Assembly (NCBI GenBank): GCA_946481605.1
Contig: CAMLPA010000119.1
Location: forward strand, 1-8,731
DNA length: 8,731 nucleotides
Source of the DNA: an uncultured Flavihumibacter sp.
GTDB taxonomy: Bacteria; Bacteroidota; Bacteroidia; Chitinophagales; Chitinophagaceae
Reading direction: 5' to 3'
Numbering within the stretch: position 1 is the stretch's first letter; each line of letters starts with the position of its first letter. The notes under the pieces were generated by a model that had not been told where the DNA came from, made no database searches, and saw only the letters and a program-made list of their open reading frames with translations. Position numbers and translations under genes: made by a program. Of this stretch, positions 1-7,195 are shown piece by piece.

Positions 1-1
1 C

Positions 2-109
2 GTAAGAACCTTTACCGATGTGTTCAGCAAGTTTGTTCCCGGTGAATTCCGGGGGTATGAACACGATGAACTGGAGGAAGCGATGGCCTGGGTTTCGGGA
101 AAGCGTTAA
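2..109 (+). CDS. C-terminal end of a probable SpoIIAA-like (STAS/SEC14 domain) protein, 5' truncated
   Basis: An open frame enters from the left edge and gives 35 residues before a TAA at 107-109. The visible end reads VRTFTDVFSKFVPGEF followed by RGYEHDELEEAMAWVSGKR. A sequence of the type 'FTDxFSxFxPGExRxF...ELEEAxxWV' is what I associate with the C-terminus of the SpoIIAA-like family (STAS/SEC14 fold), small cytoplasmic proteins of about 120 residues with poorly known roles. The start, and most of the domain, lie outside the window, so the family call rests on a short tail only. It is on the same strand as the VOC gene but 119 bp upstream of it, and a promoter-like box lies between them, so the two are probably separate units. 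Confidence 0.55.
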   Translation, partial: VRTFTDVFSKFVPGEFRGYEHDELEEAMAWVSGKR

Positions 110-133
110 GTCTTCAAAAGGTGATGCCGAAAT

Positions 134-161
134 AAAGAAGTCTGCGCAATCAACCTTCTTT
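134..161 (+). other. Weak AT-rich inverted repeat after the truncated gene
   Basis: AAAGAAG at 134-140 is the reverse complement of CTTCTTT at 155-161, with a 14-nt loop. Two further T residues follow. It lies 25 bp after the stop of the truncated gene, so it could be a weak terminator. However, the stem has only two G-C pairs and the loop is long, so this is a tentative call. Confidence 0.2.
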
Positions 162-201
162 TTGACGCAATTATCCCCCGTTAAGTGTAGTGTTTTAGCC
201 T

Positions 202-209
202 TAAGTTTG
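202..209 (+). promoter_or_regulatory. Bacteroidota -7 box before the VOC gene
   Basis: TAAGTTTG matches the Bacteroidota -7 consensus TAnnTTTG at every fixed position and lies 19 bp before the ATG at 229. No good -33 TTG/TTTG is seen about 19 bp upstream (GTTA near 180-183 is the nearest). A start a few bases after the box would leave a leader of roughly 10-15 nt. Confidence 0.45.
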
Positions 210-228
210 AGCACAAAAATCAGTTACT

Positions 229-654
229 ATGGCAGTGCTCAACCTTCATATTAACTTCAATGGCAATGCCGAAGAAGCTTTCAATTTTTACAAATCAGTT
301 TTTGGTGGAACGTTCACGAAAATTATGCGCTTCAAAGACCTCGCCGGCCCGGAATTTCCCATAGCGGAAAAGGAAGCGGATAAGATCATGTACATCGCGT
401 TGCCTATCGGTAAAAACCTGTTGATCGCAAACGATGTTCCTGAATTTATGGGCAAAACAAACGAAAACGAACACAGGTCAAAAATATCTATTGGTGCGGA
501 AAGTAAAGCGGAAGCCGATCAGCTCTTCAACGGACTTTCAGCAGGTGGTGAAATTGAAATGCCCATGGACAACAGTCCATGGGGCACTTACGTTGGGATG
601 TTCAGAGATAAATATGGCATAGAGTGGATCATTGATTTTGACCCGGTGGAATAA
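229..654 (+). CDS. VOC family protein, PhnB-like glyoxalase fold
   Basis: A 141-residue complete cytoplasmic protein of the vicinal oxygen chelate superfamily, PhnB-like branch. The opening motif of the first beta-alpha-beta unit, NFNGNAEEAFNFYKSVFGG (residues 9-27), is typical of PhnB-like proteins, in which a short beta strand leads into the helix before 'FYKxVFGG'. The second half contains the matching region with NSPWGTYVGMFRDKYGIEW at residues 115-133, and the protein ends in IIDFDPVE. Length and order fit a single-chain, two-module VOC protein, with nothing missing. Members vary widely in chemistry (glyoxalase, dioxygenase, resistance proteins, or no known reaction), so no substrate can be given. 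The ATG at 229 is chosen because the fold begins at once after it and a -7 box precedes it. The next gene starts about 105 bp downstream and is probably not co-transcribed. Confidence 0.85.
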   Translation: MAVLNLHINFNGNAEEAFNFYKSVFGGTFTKIMRFKDLAGPEFPIAEKEADKIMYIALPIGKNLLIANDVPEFMGKTNENEHRSKISIGAESKAEADQLFNGLSAGGEIEMPMDNSPWGTYVGMFRDKYGIEWIIDFDPVE

Positions 655-666
655 TGCCCCGAAGCA

Positions 667-697
667 TTTGTGATACATTTTTATCATTTTATATTCA
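667..697 (+). promoter_or_regulatory. Candidate promoter for the GH26 gene
   Basis: TTTG at 667-670 resembles the Bacteroidota -33 element. After a 19-bp spacer, TATATTCA at 690-697 agrees with four of the six fixed positions of TAnnTTTG. The spacing is right, but the -7 match is imperfect. A second candidate, TACCTTAG at 736-743, matches five of six positions closer to the start but lacks a -33 partner. Only one of these is likely to be used. Confidence 0.3.
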
Positions 698-759
698 CCT
701 GTTTACAAAAGCCCACAGTTCAAAAAGAAAGCAATTACCTTAGGATCTGCCATAAAACC

Positions 760-1980
760 ATGGATATGAACCGGGGTGTCGTATTTCTTTTTTGTATAGT
801 GATAGCTTGCATGCAGTGTAAAAAGGGCACGTCAACGCCTGATGCTCCGGTGATCACGAACCCGGATGATGCCGGATTAACGAAAACGAATGTCCGGAAA
901 TTCATGGTGGATCCAAATGCTACGAAGGAGACTGCCGCGTTGTTTTACAATTTAAAAACGTTGGCAAAAACAGGATTTGCCGTAGGTCATCAGGATGCTT
1001 TTTCAGGGTTCTACAATAACCAGGGCGGAGCTTCAGACATGAAAAAGACAACCGGCAACGACCCTGCATTGCTGGGGTCAGATTTTATTTTTATTACGGA
1101 TAAGAACAACAATGGTCAGCCCGGGAACTGGTTTTATCAGCAGGAGGAAAATACCATCAACGCGGTGAAGCAGGCATACAGCCTTGGCATGATCAATACT
1201 TTCAGTTGGCATCTCCGGGAACCCTATAAAGAAACTTCTTTTTATACGAGTGAGATGACGGAAAACGAGCAGGCTAAGGCTTTCCGTAGTATTTTGCCCG
1301 GTGGGGAAAACCACAACTGGTATAAACTCAAATTAGATAAGGTAGCCGCTGTGCTGAATAAGCTTACGGGCCCGGATGGTGCATTGATTCCCGTAATTTT
1401 CAGGCCATTTCACGAGTTTGACGGGAATTGGTTCTGGTGGGGTGCGGCATTTTGTTCACCCGATGAATACAAAACTGCCTATCGTTTTACAGTGGAATAC
1501 CTGCGTGATGTTAAAAAGCTGCACCATGTTTTGTATGCTTTTAGTCCTGATAACAGTTACAGCACCGCAACATCGTACCTGAGCCGGTATCCCGGGGATA
1601 AGTATGTTGATGTGCTGGGCATTGACAATTATTGGGATTTTCGTTTTGAAGCGGGACAGGCAGGCGCATTGGCGGCAAACCAGAAAATGGTGGTGGTATC
1701 AAATCTGGCGAAAGAAAAAGTGAAAATAGCTGCCATGACAGAAACAGGCTACCAGGTTACATCAACCAATACTGCTGTTCAGGGATGGTTCTCCAATTTC
1801 CTGTACACTGCGCTCACCAACAATACCGAAGTTTCTTTTGTGATGTTTTGGGCAAATGGCGCTGAAGGGTATTATGTTCCGCCGCCTTCCGGAACGAATA
1901 AGGCCGATTTCATCGAATTTGTAAATAAACCCAAAGCGCTTTTGCAAAACGAAATGCCTGAGATGTATAAGATCAAATAA
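760..1980 (+). CDS. Glycoside hydrolase family 26 lipoprotein, probable beta-mannanase
   Basis: A 406-residue secreted lipoprotein of GH26, a clan GH-A (beta/alpha)8 retaining hydrolase family. Most members are endo-1,4-beta-mannanases or mannobiohydrolases; a few cut beta-1,3-xylan or mixed-linkage glucan. The N-terminus MDMNRGVVFLFCIVIAC carries a VIAC lipobox (Cys17), then a short linker, and the catalytic domain runs from about residue 45 to 406. GH26 landmarks: GHQD at 76-79, SWH at 149-151, the acid/base motif RPFHEFDGNWFWWG with Glu219, DNYWDF near 289-294, the nucleophile motif MTETGY with Glu328, and MFW ending at Trp364. Both catalytic glutamates are therefore present. The open frame extends upstream to a GTG at 670, but only the ATG at 760 (or 766) places the lipobox correctly. 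The susC/susD pair 360 bp downstream suggests a surface enzyme that makes the oligosaccharides the transporter takes up. The substrate is inferred from the family, not proven. Confidence 0.9.
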   Translation: MDMNRGVVFLFCIVIACMQCKKGTSTPDAPVITNPDDAGLTKTNVRKFMVDPNATKETAALFYNLKTLAKTGFAVGHQDAFSGFYNNQGGASDMKKTTGNDPALLGSDFIFITDKNNNGQPGNWFYQQEENTINAVKQAYSLGMINTFSWHLREPYKETSFYTSEMTENEQAKAFRSILPGGENHNWYKLKLDKVAAVLNKLTGPDGALIPVIFRPFHEFDGNWFWWGAAFCSPDEYKTAYRFTVEYLRDVKKLHHVLYAFSPDNSYSTATSYLSRYPGDKYVDVLGIDNYWDFRFEAGQAGALAANQKMVVVSNLAKEKVKIAAMTETGYQVTSTNTAVQGWFSNFLYTALTNNTEVSFVMFWANGAEGYYVPPPSGTNKADFIEFVNKPKALLQNEMPEMYKIK

Positions 1981-2110
1981 GTAAGAAGCGCTAGTTTTTC
2001 TGCACAAATACAACATCATTCACATTAGCAGGCTTCACTCCACAAATCTTCTCCCTCACTGGATAGGAATAATACGTTTCAGTTAAAATTTGAATACTAA
2101 GGATTAAAAT

Positions 2111-2120
2111 GCGTTAACGC
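2111..2120. promoter_or_regulatory. 10-bp perfect palindrome upstream of susC
   Basis: GCGTTAACGC is fully self-complementary. Its centre is 17 bp from that of the next palindrome, so the two lie on nearly the same helix face at a bit under two turns. This could be half of a paired operator, but no protein is assigned to it. Its TTAA centre is less typical of LacI-family sites than the neighbouring CG-centred one. Confidence 0.3.
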
Positions 2121-2127
2121 CCCAACG

Positions 2128-2137
2128 CAAACGTTTG
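2128..2137. promoter_or_regulatory. LacI-type operator candidate upstream of susC
   Basis: CAAACGTTTG is a perfect palindrome with a central CG flanked by A and T tracts. This is the general form of LacI-family operators (and of cre-like sites), which often precede sugar-uptake genes. It sits directly against a candidate -7 box (2139-2146), where a bound repressor would block transcription. No LacI-family gene is in the window, so the regulator would be encoded elsewhere. Confidence 0.42.
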
Positions 2138-2138
2138 A

Positions 2139-2146
2139 TACTTTTA
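2139..2146 (+). promoter_or_regulatory. Candidate -7 box of the susCD transcript
   Basis: TACTTTTA matches five of the six fixed positions of TAnnTTTG and lies one base after the CAAACGTTTG palindrome. A good -33 element is not visible (TTAA within the upstream palindrome is the nearest). If it is used, the leader before the ATG at 2340 would be close to 190 nt, which is long for this window. Confidence 0.22.
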
Positions 2147-2339
2147 TTATCATAAGAAAGGCCATAAACAACAGACTAACGATTTAAAAGATTGCTTTTT
2201 TTCTCAACAACCCACTAGCACCCCTATACCAGTTTCATTTAGCTGATGCATAACGTGTCCTGAAAAATTAATCATTTTCCGGGATGGGATAACTGTGCCC
2301 GCAAATCGCAAATATAATAACCATCAAAACCAACAGATC

Positions 2340-5300
2340 ATGAATGTTTGGACCAGAACGCTGCTGCATTACCTACAATGCGCCACCGCAAAAAAAATAC
2401 GGGAGCCCCTGGCGCCTGCACTGCTTTTACTTTGTATCCTGCTGTCGCAAATGGCCATCGGGCAAACGAAGTTTACGGTAAAAGGAAAAGTTACAGGGGA
2501 GAACGGCGCTGCGCTGGCAGGCGTTAGCGTACTTGAAAAGAATACTACCAATGGCGTGAGTACCGGTACTGATGGAACTTTCTCCATTGAGGTAAGTAAA
2601 CAGAACGCTATACTTACTGTGAGCTTTGTTGGCTATGAAACCACGGATGTGGCCGTGGGCAACAGGCTGAACATTAATATCAGTTTGAACCCGGAGGCTA
2701 CCAGTCTTACGGATGTGGTGGTGATCGGTTACGGAAAACAGAAAAAGACCGAAGTAACCAGTGCGGTGGCCAGCGTGAAGCAGGAAGATTTCACCAAAGG
2801 TTTCGCACGTGATGCGGGGCAACTGATCCAGGGTAAGGTTGCCGGACTTGCAATTTCCACTTCCAGCGGCGATCCCAATTCCACCACCCAGATATCCCTG
2901 CGCGGAAACAGTACCATTACTTCTTCTACTCAGCCACTCATCCTGATTGATGGTATTCCCGGGGCAATCAACTCCGTTGCACCCGAAGATATTGAGTCGG
3001 TAGACGTATTAAAAGACGGTTCCGCGGCGGCCATCTACGGTACGCGCGGTACCAACGGGGTAATTCTGATTACTACGAAGAAGCGCAATGGCAATCGTCC
3101 GGCAACACTTACGTATGATGGGTATGTTAGCGTACAGTCTATTGCCCGGAAAATGGAGTTCCTCGATGCCGCCGATTACAGAAGGCTGATCGCGGACGGC
3201 TTCTTTCCTTCCAATCAGAAATACGATTACGGCACCAGCACCGACTGGCTGGGCGAAATTACAAGAACGCCCGTGAGCCAGACGCATAACCTTACTTTAC
3301 AGGGCGGAAACGGTCAGACCAACTATGTAGCTTCTATGAACTACAGGCATTGGGAAGGTTTGTTCCTCCGCTCCAACAACCAGCAGTTCACGGGTCGTTT
3401 AGAAGCGAACCACTCCATGCTGGATGGTAAACTGAAATTCAATGTGGGCGTTATATCCAGGAACAGGAAATATTTTTCCGGTCCCAACTACAGCTATATC
3501 TACCGCCAGGCCATCATCAGAAATCCTACCGATAGTGTGTACGATTATATGGGCAGATGGAAAGAAGACGCCAACGGCTACAACTACGATAACCCCGTTC
3601 GTCCTATAGAAGAAGTGGAAGGCGAATCGAAAATGCAGGAAACAAGGCTGAACGGAAGTGTGGTATTCTCACCCATCCGCGACCTGAATTTTAAATTGCT
3701 GGTATCTAATGTTAAAGAAAACTGGCTCAGCGGCTACGCTGAATCTTTCGACCACCGCGCTTCCGTGATCAACGGAAGAAGGGGATACGCTTCGCGAAGC
3801 ACTAGTCTGCGCGACGACCGTCTCCTCGAATTTACCACTGATTATTCGAAATCTTTCGGTCTGCACAAAGCCACCATACTTGGCGGTTACAGCTACCAGG
3901 ATGTGACCAATGAAAGTTTCGAAGCCTGGAACTCTCATTTCCCAACAGAACTCTTCACCTTCAACGAACTGGGCGTAGGCGATGCCTACAAGCAGGTGAA
4001 CATCCCCGGCATTCCTGCCAGACCCTATGGTATGGAAAGTGGTAAAAACAATTTCCGCCTCATCGGTTTCTTCGCCAGGGTGAACTATACGTTTAACGAG
4101 AAATACATGTTGCTGGCCAGTGTTAGGAGAGAAGGTTCCACCAAGTTCGGAGAAAACTACAAGAACGCGACCTTCCCCGCAGTTTCCGCCGGATGGCGCC
4201 TGAGCAAGGAAAGCTTCATGCAGAACGTTACTTTCATTGACGACCTCAAATTCCGTGTTGGATTCGGCGTAACAGGTACCGCCCCCAACAACAACTACGA
4301 CGGCCTCATCAGCTATGCGTACCAAACCAGCCGCTTCCTCAGCAACGGACAGTGGGTGCAGCCACTGGTACCAACCCGTAACCCCAACCCCAACCTGCGC
4401 TGGGAAAAGAAAAGTGAATACAACGCCGGACTCGATTTCGCCATGTTCCGCAACAAACTCAGCGGTAGCATAGATGTTTACCAGAGAACCACCAACGACC
4501 TGCTGTACGACCTGCCCGTGGCCACACCACCCAACCTGGTAGGTACCACAAGGGCCAACGCGGGCACCATGAAGAACAAAGGGGTTGAAGTATTGCTGAA
4601 CTATAATTTCATCAATACAAAAGATGTTGGGCTGGATGCGAACATCACGTATTCCTTCAATAAGAATGAACTGGTTTCCATCAACAGCGACCTCGCTTCC
4701 TCCACCGTTACTTTCTTCAACGCGGGCCATACGGGTGAACCCATTCAACTCGCCACACACAGGATCGAGGTAGGACAACCCGTTGGTAATTTCTTCGGTT
4801 ATAAATCCGTTGACATCGACGAGAATGGCAAGTGGATCATCGAAGGCGCCGACGGTAAACCCAAACCACTGGCTTCCGCCAACGACCAGGATAGAAAAAT
4901 ACTGGGCAACGGGCTGCCCAAACACACCGTGGCCATGAACGTTTCTTTCCGCTACAAAAGATTCGATATGGCGCTCAACATGCGCGGCGCATTCGGTTAC
5001 CAGATACTCAACTTCCAGCGGCTGTATTATGAAAACCCCACCATCAAGCAGTACAATATGCTGAAAACAGCGCTGGATCCGGTGTATGGCAAAACTATGC
5101 TGAACAATCCGCTCACTTATGTTTCCTATTATATCGAAAATGGTGACCACTGGAAATTCGACAACATCACGCTGGGCTATAACATTCCCGTGGCCAATAG
5201 CAAATATTTTAAAAACGCAAGAGTATATGTATCGGGCCTGAATATGCTGGTGTTGACAGGTTACAAAGGCATTGATCCCGAACTGAGTCGTGGCGGACTG

Positions 5301-5375
5301 GACGCAGGTAACGATTCCCGCGATAAATACCCCACCACCCGCACCTACACTTTTGGCGTAAACTTCACCTTATAA
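2340..5375 (+). CDS. SusC/RagA family TonB-dependent outer-membrane transporter
   Basis: A 1011-residue SusC-like importer. With SusD as an extracellular lid, such proteins bring oligosaccharides across the outer membrane using TonB-ExbBD energy. Domains in order: signal peptide (hydrophobic core about residues 28-40, likely cut near AIGQ at 39-42); carboxypeptidase-regulatory-like beta-sandwich, about 45-117 (FTVKGKVTGENG to VSFVGYE); TonB-box-like TDVVVIGYG at 124-132; plug domain about 137-248 containing the family signature GSAAAIYGTRGTNGVILITT; then a beta-barrel to the C-terminus, which ends YTFGVNFTL. Full length for the family, with no frameshift. The start at ATG 2340 is preferred over GTG 2295. 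Even so, the stretch before the hydrophobic core is long (about 27 residues). The final residue is Leu rather than the more usual Phe. No extra anti-sigma-interacting (STN) domain is seen, so signalling through FecR is not indicated. The susD gene follows after 9 bp and is surely co-transcribed. Confidence 0.96.
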   Translation: MNVWTRTLLHYLQCATAKKIREPLAPALLLLCILLSQMAIGQTKFTVKGKVTGENGAALAGVSVLEKNTTNGVSTGTDGTFSIEVSKQNAILTVSFVGYETTDVAVGNRLNINISLNPEATSLTDVVVIGYGKQKKTEVTSAVASVKQEDFTKGFARDAGQLIQGKVAGLAISTSSGDPNSTTQISLRGNSTITSSTQPLILIDGIPGAINSVAPEDIESVDVLKDGSAAAIYGTRGTNGVILITTKKRNGNRPATLTYDGYVSVQSIARKMEFLDAADYRRLIADGFFPSNQKYDYGTSTDWLGEITRTPVSQTHNLTLQGGNGQTNYVASMNYRHWEGLFLRSNNQQFTGRLEANHSMLDGKLKFNVGVISRNRKYFSGPNYSYIYRQAIIRNPTDSVYDYMGRWKEDANGYNYDNPVRPIEEVEGESKMQETRLNGSVVFSPIRDLNFKLLVSNVKENWLSGYAESFDHRASVINGRRGYASRSTSLRDDRLLEFTTDYSKSFGLHKATILGGYSYQDVTNESFEAWNSHFPTELFTFNELGVGDAYKQVNIPGIPARPYGMESGKNNFRLIGFFARVNYTFNEKYMLLASVRREGSTKFGENYKNATFPAVSAGWRLSKESFMQNVTFIDDLKFRVGFGVTGTAPNNNYDGLISYAYQTSRFLSNGQWVQPLVPTRNPNPNLRWEKKSEYNAGLDFAMFRNKLSGSIDVYQRTTNDLLYDLPVATPPNLVGTTRANAGTMKNKGVEVLLNYNFINTKDVGLDANITYSFNKNELVSINSDLASSTVTFFNAGHTGEPIQLATHRIEVGQPVGNFFGYKSVDIDENGKWIIEGADGKPKPLASANDQDRKILGNGLPKHTVAMNVSFRYKRFDMALNMRGAFGYQILNFQRLYYENPTIKQYNMLKTALDPVYGKTMLNNPLTYVSYYIENGDHWKFDNITLGYNIPVANSKYFKNARVYVSGLNMLVLTGYKGIDPELSRGGLDAGNDSRDKYPTTRTYTFGVNFTL

Positions 5376-5384
5376 AAGATAACA

Positions 5385-6980
5385 ATGAAAAGAAGCATAT
5401 ATAAAGGAGTGGCGGCTGCAAGCATCGGCGCTTCCGTCCTGTTTTTTTCCTGCACCAAGCTGGATACCAAAGTGTACGATGAGATACTGGAATCTTCCTA
5501 CCGTCCTACGGAAGGAGATATTCCATCTATTATCGGTCCCGTATATACGCAGATGCGCGGCATGTTCGCCGGCTGGCAGGGGCATTTCGATCTACAGGAA
5601 GAACCCGGAGACATTCTTGTAACGCCCACCCGGCCTAATGGATGGGACGATGCCGGCACCTATAAAAGAATGCACCGCCATGAATGGAGTACTACCGAAT
5701 GGCAACCCACGAATTTGTGGAACAACTGCTACGCGGGCATCAACAGTGCCAACCGGGTACTTTCCCAGATCGAAGACGGCTCCATTCCTGTTACCACCAA
5801 TAAAGAAGGATTGATTGCGGAACTGAAAACTGCGCGCGCCTTCTATTATTCCTACCTCGTGGATACACATGGCAATGTGCCCATCGTGTCCGATTACCTG
5901 GGCGGAACCCTGCCCAAACAAAGCACCCGTGCGGAAGTGTACAACTTCGTTGAAAAGGAACTTTTGGAGAATATGGATAAGTTGTCGGATGTGGTAGGCG
6001 CAACCACCTACGGAAGGTTCACCAAATGGGCGGCAAAAGCAATACTGGCCAGGTTGTACCTGAATGCGCAGGTGTACACCGGTACCGCGCAGTGGGACAA
6101 ATGTATCCAGCAATGCGATGACATCATCGGCAGCAACAAATACATCCTGGAGCCGAGCTACAAAACAAATTTCCAGACCACGAATGAAGTGTCGAAGGAG
6201 AATATCTTCGCCGTACCCTACGATGAAGTGTTCGCCACGCAGTTCACCATCCACATGAAAACGCTGGCCACTGCACACCGGGATGTGCTGGCTATGGCCG
6301 CGCAACCCTGGGGTGGAAACTGCGCTGTTCCGCAGTTCATCAACACCTACGATCCGGATGATTCCCGCCTGAAAGATACCTGGATCATGGGACCGCAGTA
6401 CAGTGTAAGAACCGGACAACTTATTCTTACCTACACCAAAGATGTGCCCAGCATCAACCAAACCGGGTTCTTCGATGGCTACAGAATTGGTAAGTATGAA
6501 ATTAAAGTGGGCGCTACCGGCGGACTTAGTACCGATTACCCGATCTTTCGTCTAGCCGATGTGAAAATGATGAAGGCTGAATGCCTGCTCCGCAAAGGAC
6601 AGGCGGGTGATGCGGCTACCATTGTGTCTGAAGTGAGAACACGGGCATTTGCGGCGAATCCTTCCAAAGCCACGGTAACAGGCGCCCAGTTGCAACAGGG
6701 CAGTTCCTATAACTATGGTTTCTGGGAGAACGGCGCCGTGGTAAACCCAGAAGGTGGCGCTGATATTCCTTTTGGAAGGTTTCTCGATGAACTGGGTTGG
6801 GAATTCGCGGCGGAAGGCAGAAGAAGAAGTGACCTGATCCGCTTCGGGGTGTTCCACCGCAAAACCTGGTTCAACCACCGCCCAAGAACGGATGGCAAAC
6901 CGAGGTTCCTTTTCCCCATCCCGCAGGGCGAACTGGATAAGAACCCTAACCTGAAACAAAACCCGGATTACATACAGTAA
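5385..6980 (+). CDS. SusD/RagB family surface glycan-binding lipoprotein
   Basis: A 531-residue SusD-like lipoprotein that caps the SusC barrel and captures its glycan. The signal peptide ends in VLFFSC, giving lipidated Cys23; the lipobox is loose (F-F-S-C), as often seen in Bacteroidota. The TPR-rich helical N-terminal half includes NNCYAGINSANRVLSQIEDG (about 109-128) and ELKTARAFYYSYLVDTHG, the usual SusD helices. The C-terminal family motifs are FRLADVKMMKAECLLRKG (388-405), GWEFAAEGRRRSDLIRFG (471-488) and the closing FPIPQGELDKNPNLKQNP. Length is normal and both halves are intact. The ATG at 5385 lies 9 bp after the susC stop, fixing it as the second gene of the same transcript, and a strong terminator lies 30 bp beyond its stop. 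Ligand specificity cannot be read from the sequence; mannan-type oligosaccharide is inferred from the GH26 neighbour. Confidence 0.96.
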   Translation: MKRSIYKGVAAASIGASVLFFSCTKLDTKVYDEILESSYRPTEGDIPSIIGPVYTQMRGMFAGWQGHFDLQEEPGDILVTPTRPNGWDDAGTYKRMHRHEWSTTEWQPTNLWNNCYAGINSANRVLSQIEDGSIPVTTNKEGLIAELKTARAFYYSYLVDTHGNVPIVSDYLGGTLPKQSTRAEVYNFVEKELLENMDKLSDVVGATTYGRFTKWAAKAILARLYLNAQVYTGTAQWDKCIQQCDDIIGSNKYILEPSYKTNFQTTNEVSKENIFAVPYDEVFATQFTIHMKTLATAHRDVLAMAAQPWGGNCAVPQFINTYDPDDSRLKDTWIMGPQYSVRTGQLILTYTKDVPSINQTGFFDGYRIGKYEIKVGATGGLSTDYPIFRLADVKMMKAECLLRKGQAGDAATIVSEVRTRAFAANPSKATVTGAQLQQGSSYNYGFWENGAVVNPEGGADIPFGRFLDELGWEFAAEGRRRSDLIRFGVFHRKTWFNHRPRTDGKPRFLFPIPQGELDKNPNLKQNPDYIQ

Positions 6981-7010
6981 AATATTGCAGCAGTTGGTTT
7001 CGTATATGGA

Positions 7011-7042
7011 GAGGCTGTCTCGTTGAGACGGCCTCTTTTTTT
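7011..7042 (+). terminator. Intrinsic terminator of the susCD operon
   Basis: GAGGCTGTCTC (7011-7021) pairs with GAGACGGCCTC (7025-7035) over 11 bp with one T-G wobble and a 3-nt GTT loop. It is followed by seven T (7036-7042). Stem, loop and T-run are all textbook, and it lies 30 bp past the susD stop. Confidence 0.9.
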
Positions 7043-7138
7043 GTGGGTTATTGGGCTTACAAAATCAAAGCGATAAGTACAAATCCGTTCATCACGCGGG
7101 TGGTTCAACAACGGCAATACTAGGGCTTTGTTGTAAAC

Positions 7139-7174
7139 AAAAAAGGTATGCCGGTTGATGAACGGCATACCTTT
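7139..7174 (-). terminator. Intrinsic terminator of the minus-strand lipoprotein gene
   Basis: AAAGGTATGCCG (7142-7153) is the exact reverse complement of CGGCATACCTTT (7163-7174), a 12-bp stem with a 9-nt loop. Read on the minus strand, it lies 21 bp after the stop of the lipoprotein gene and is followed by six T (7139-7144 on the + strand are A). On the + strand it is followed by the less regular TTTCTTT, so it may also act as a back-up stop for susCD read-through. Confidence 0.85.
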
Positions 7175-7195
7175 CTTTGGTTTGGAGCCAAAAAT

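Larger units (their letters stand above)
1981..2339. other. 359-bp non-coding region between GH26 and susC
   Basis: No convincing gene is present on either strand. The short minus-strand frame that enters from the GH26 side is only the antisense of that gene. No strong hairpin plus T-run follows the GH26 stop, so read-through into susC is possible. The stretch holds two perfect 10-bp palindromes, a candidate -7 box, and an isolated run of seven T at 2196-2202 without a preceding GC-rich stem. An in-frame GTG at 2295 could extend SusC by 15 residues but is judged unlikely. Confidence 0.6.

Noticed and set aside
18..254. 78-codon + strand open frame at the left edge
   Set aside because: It overlaps the tail of the SpoIIAA-like protein in another frame and the VOC start, and its translation shows no domain or leader.
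2196..2202. Run of seven T in the susC leader as an attenuator or terminator
   Set aside because: No GC-rich stem immediately precedes it, so it lacks the hairpin needed for an intrinsic terminator.
3789..3800. 12-bp perfect palindrome GCTTCGCGAAGC
   Set aside because: It lies within the susC reading frame and no regulatory context is present; best explained by codon choice.
3669..5150. 493-codon minus-strand open frame opposite susC
   Set aside because: It is fully antisense to a canonical SusC barrel, has no recognisable domain, and long antisense frames are common opposite GC-richer coding DNA.
5592..6461. 289-codon minus-strand open frame opposite susD
   Set aside because: Fully antisense to an intact SusD with all family motifs; its translation shows no domain and has no start-site signal.
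7125..7140. TTTGTT-GTA-AACAAA type inverted repeat near the end of the convergent gap
   Set aside because: Short, AT-rich and adjacent to the terminator; no promoter or gene start is near, so it is probably chance.
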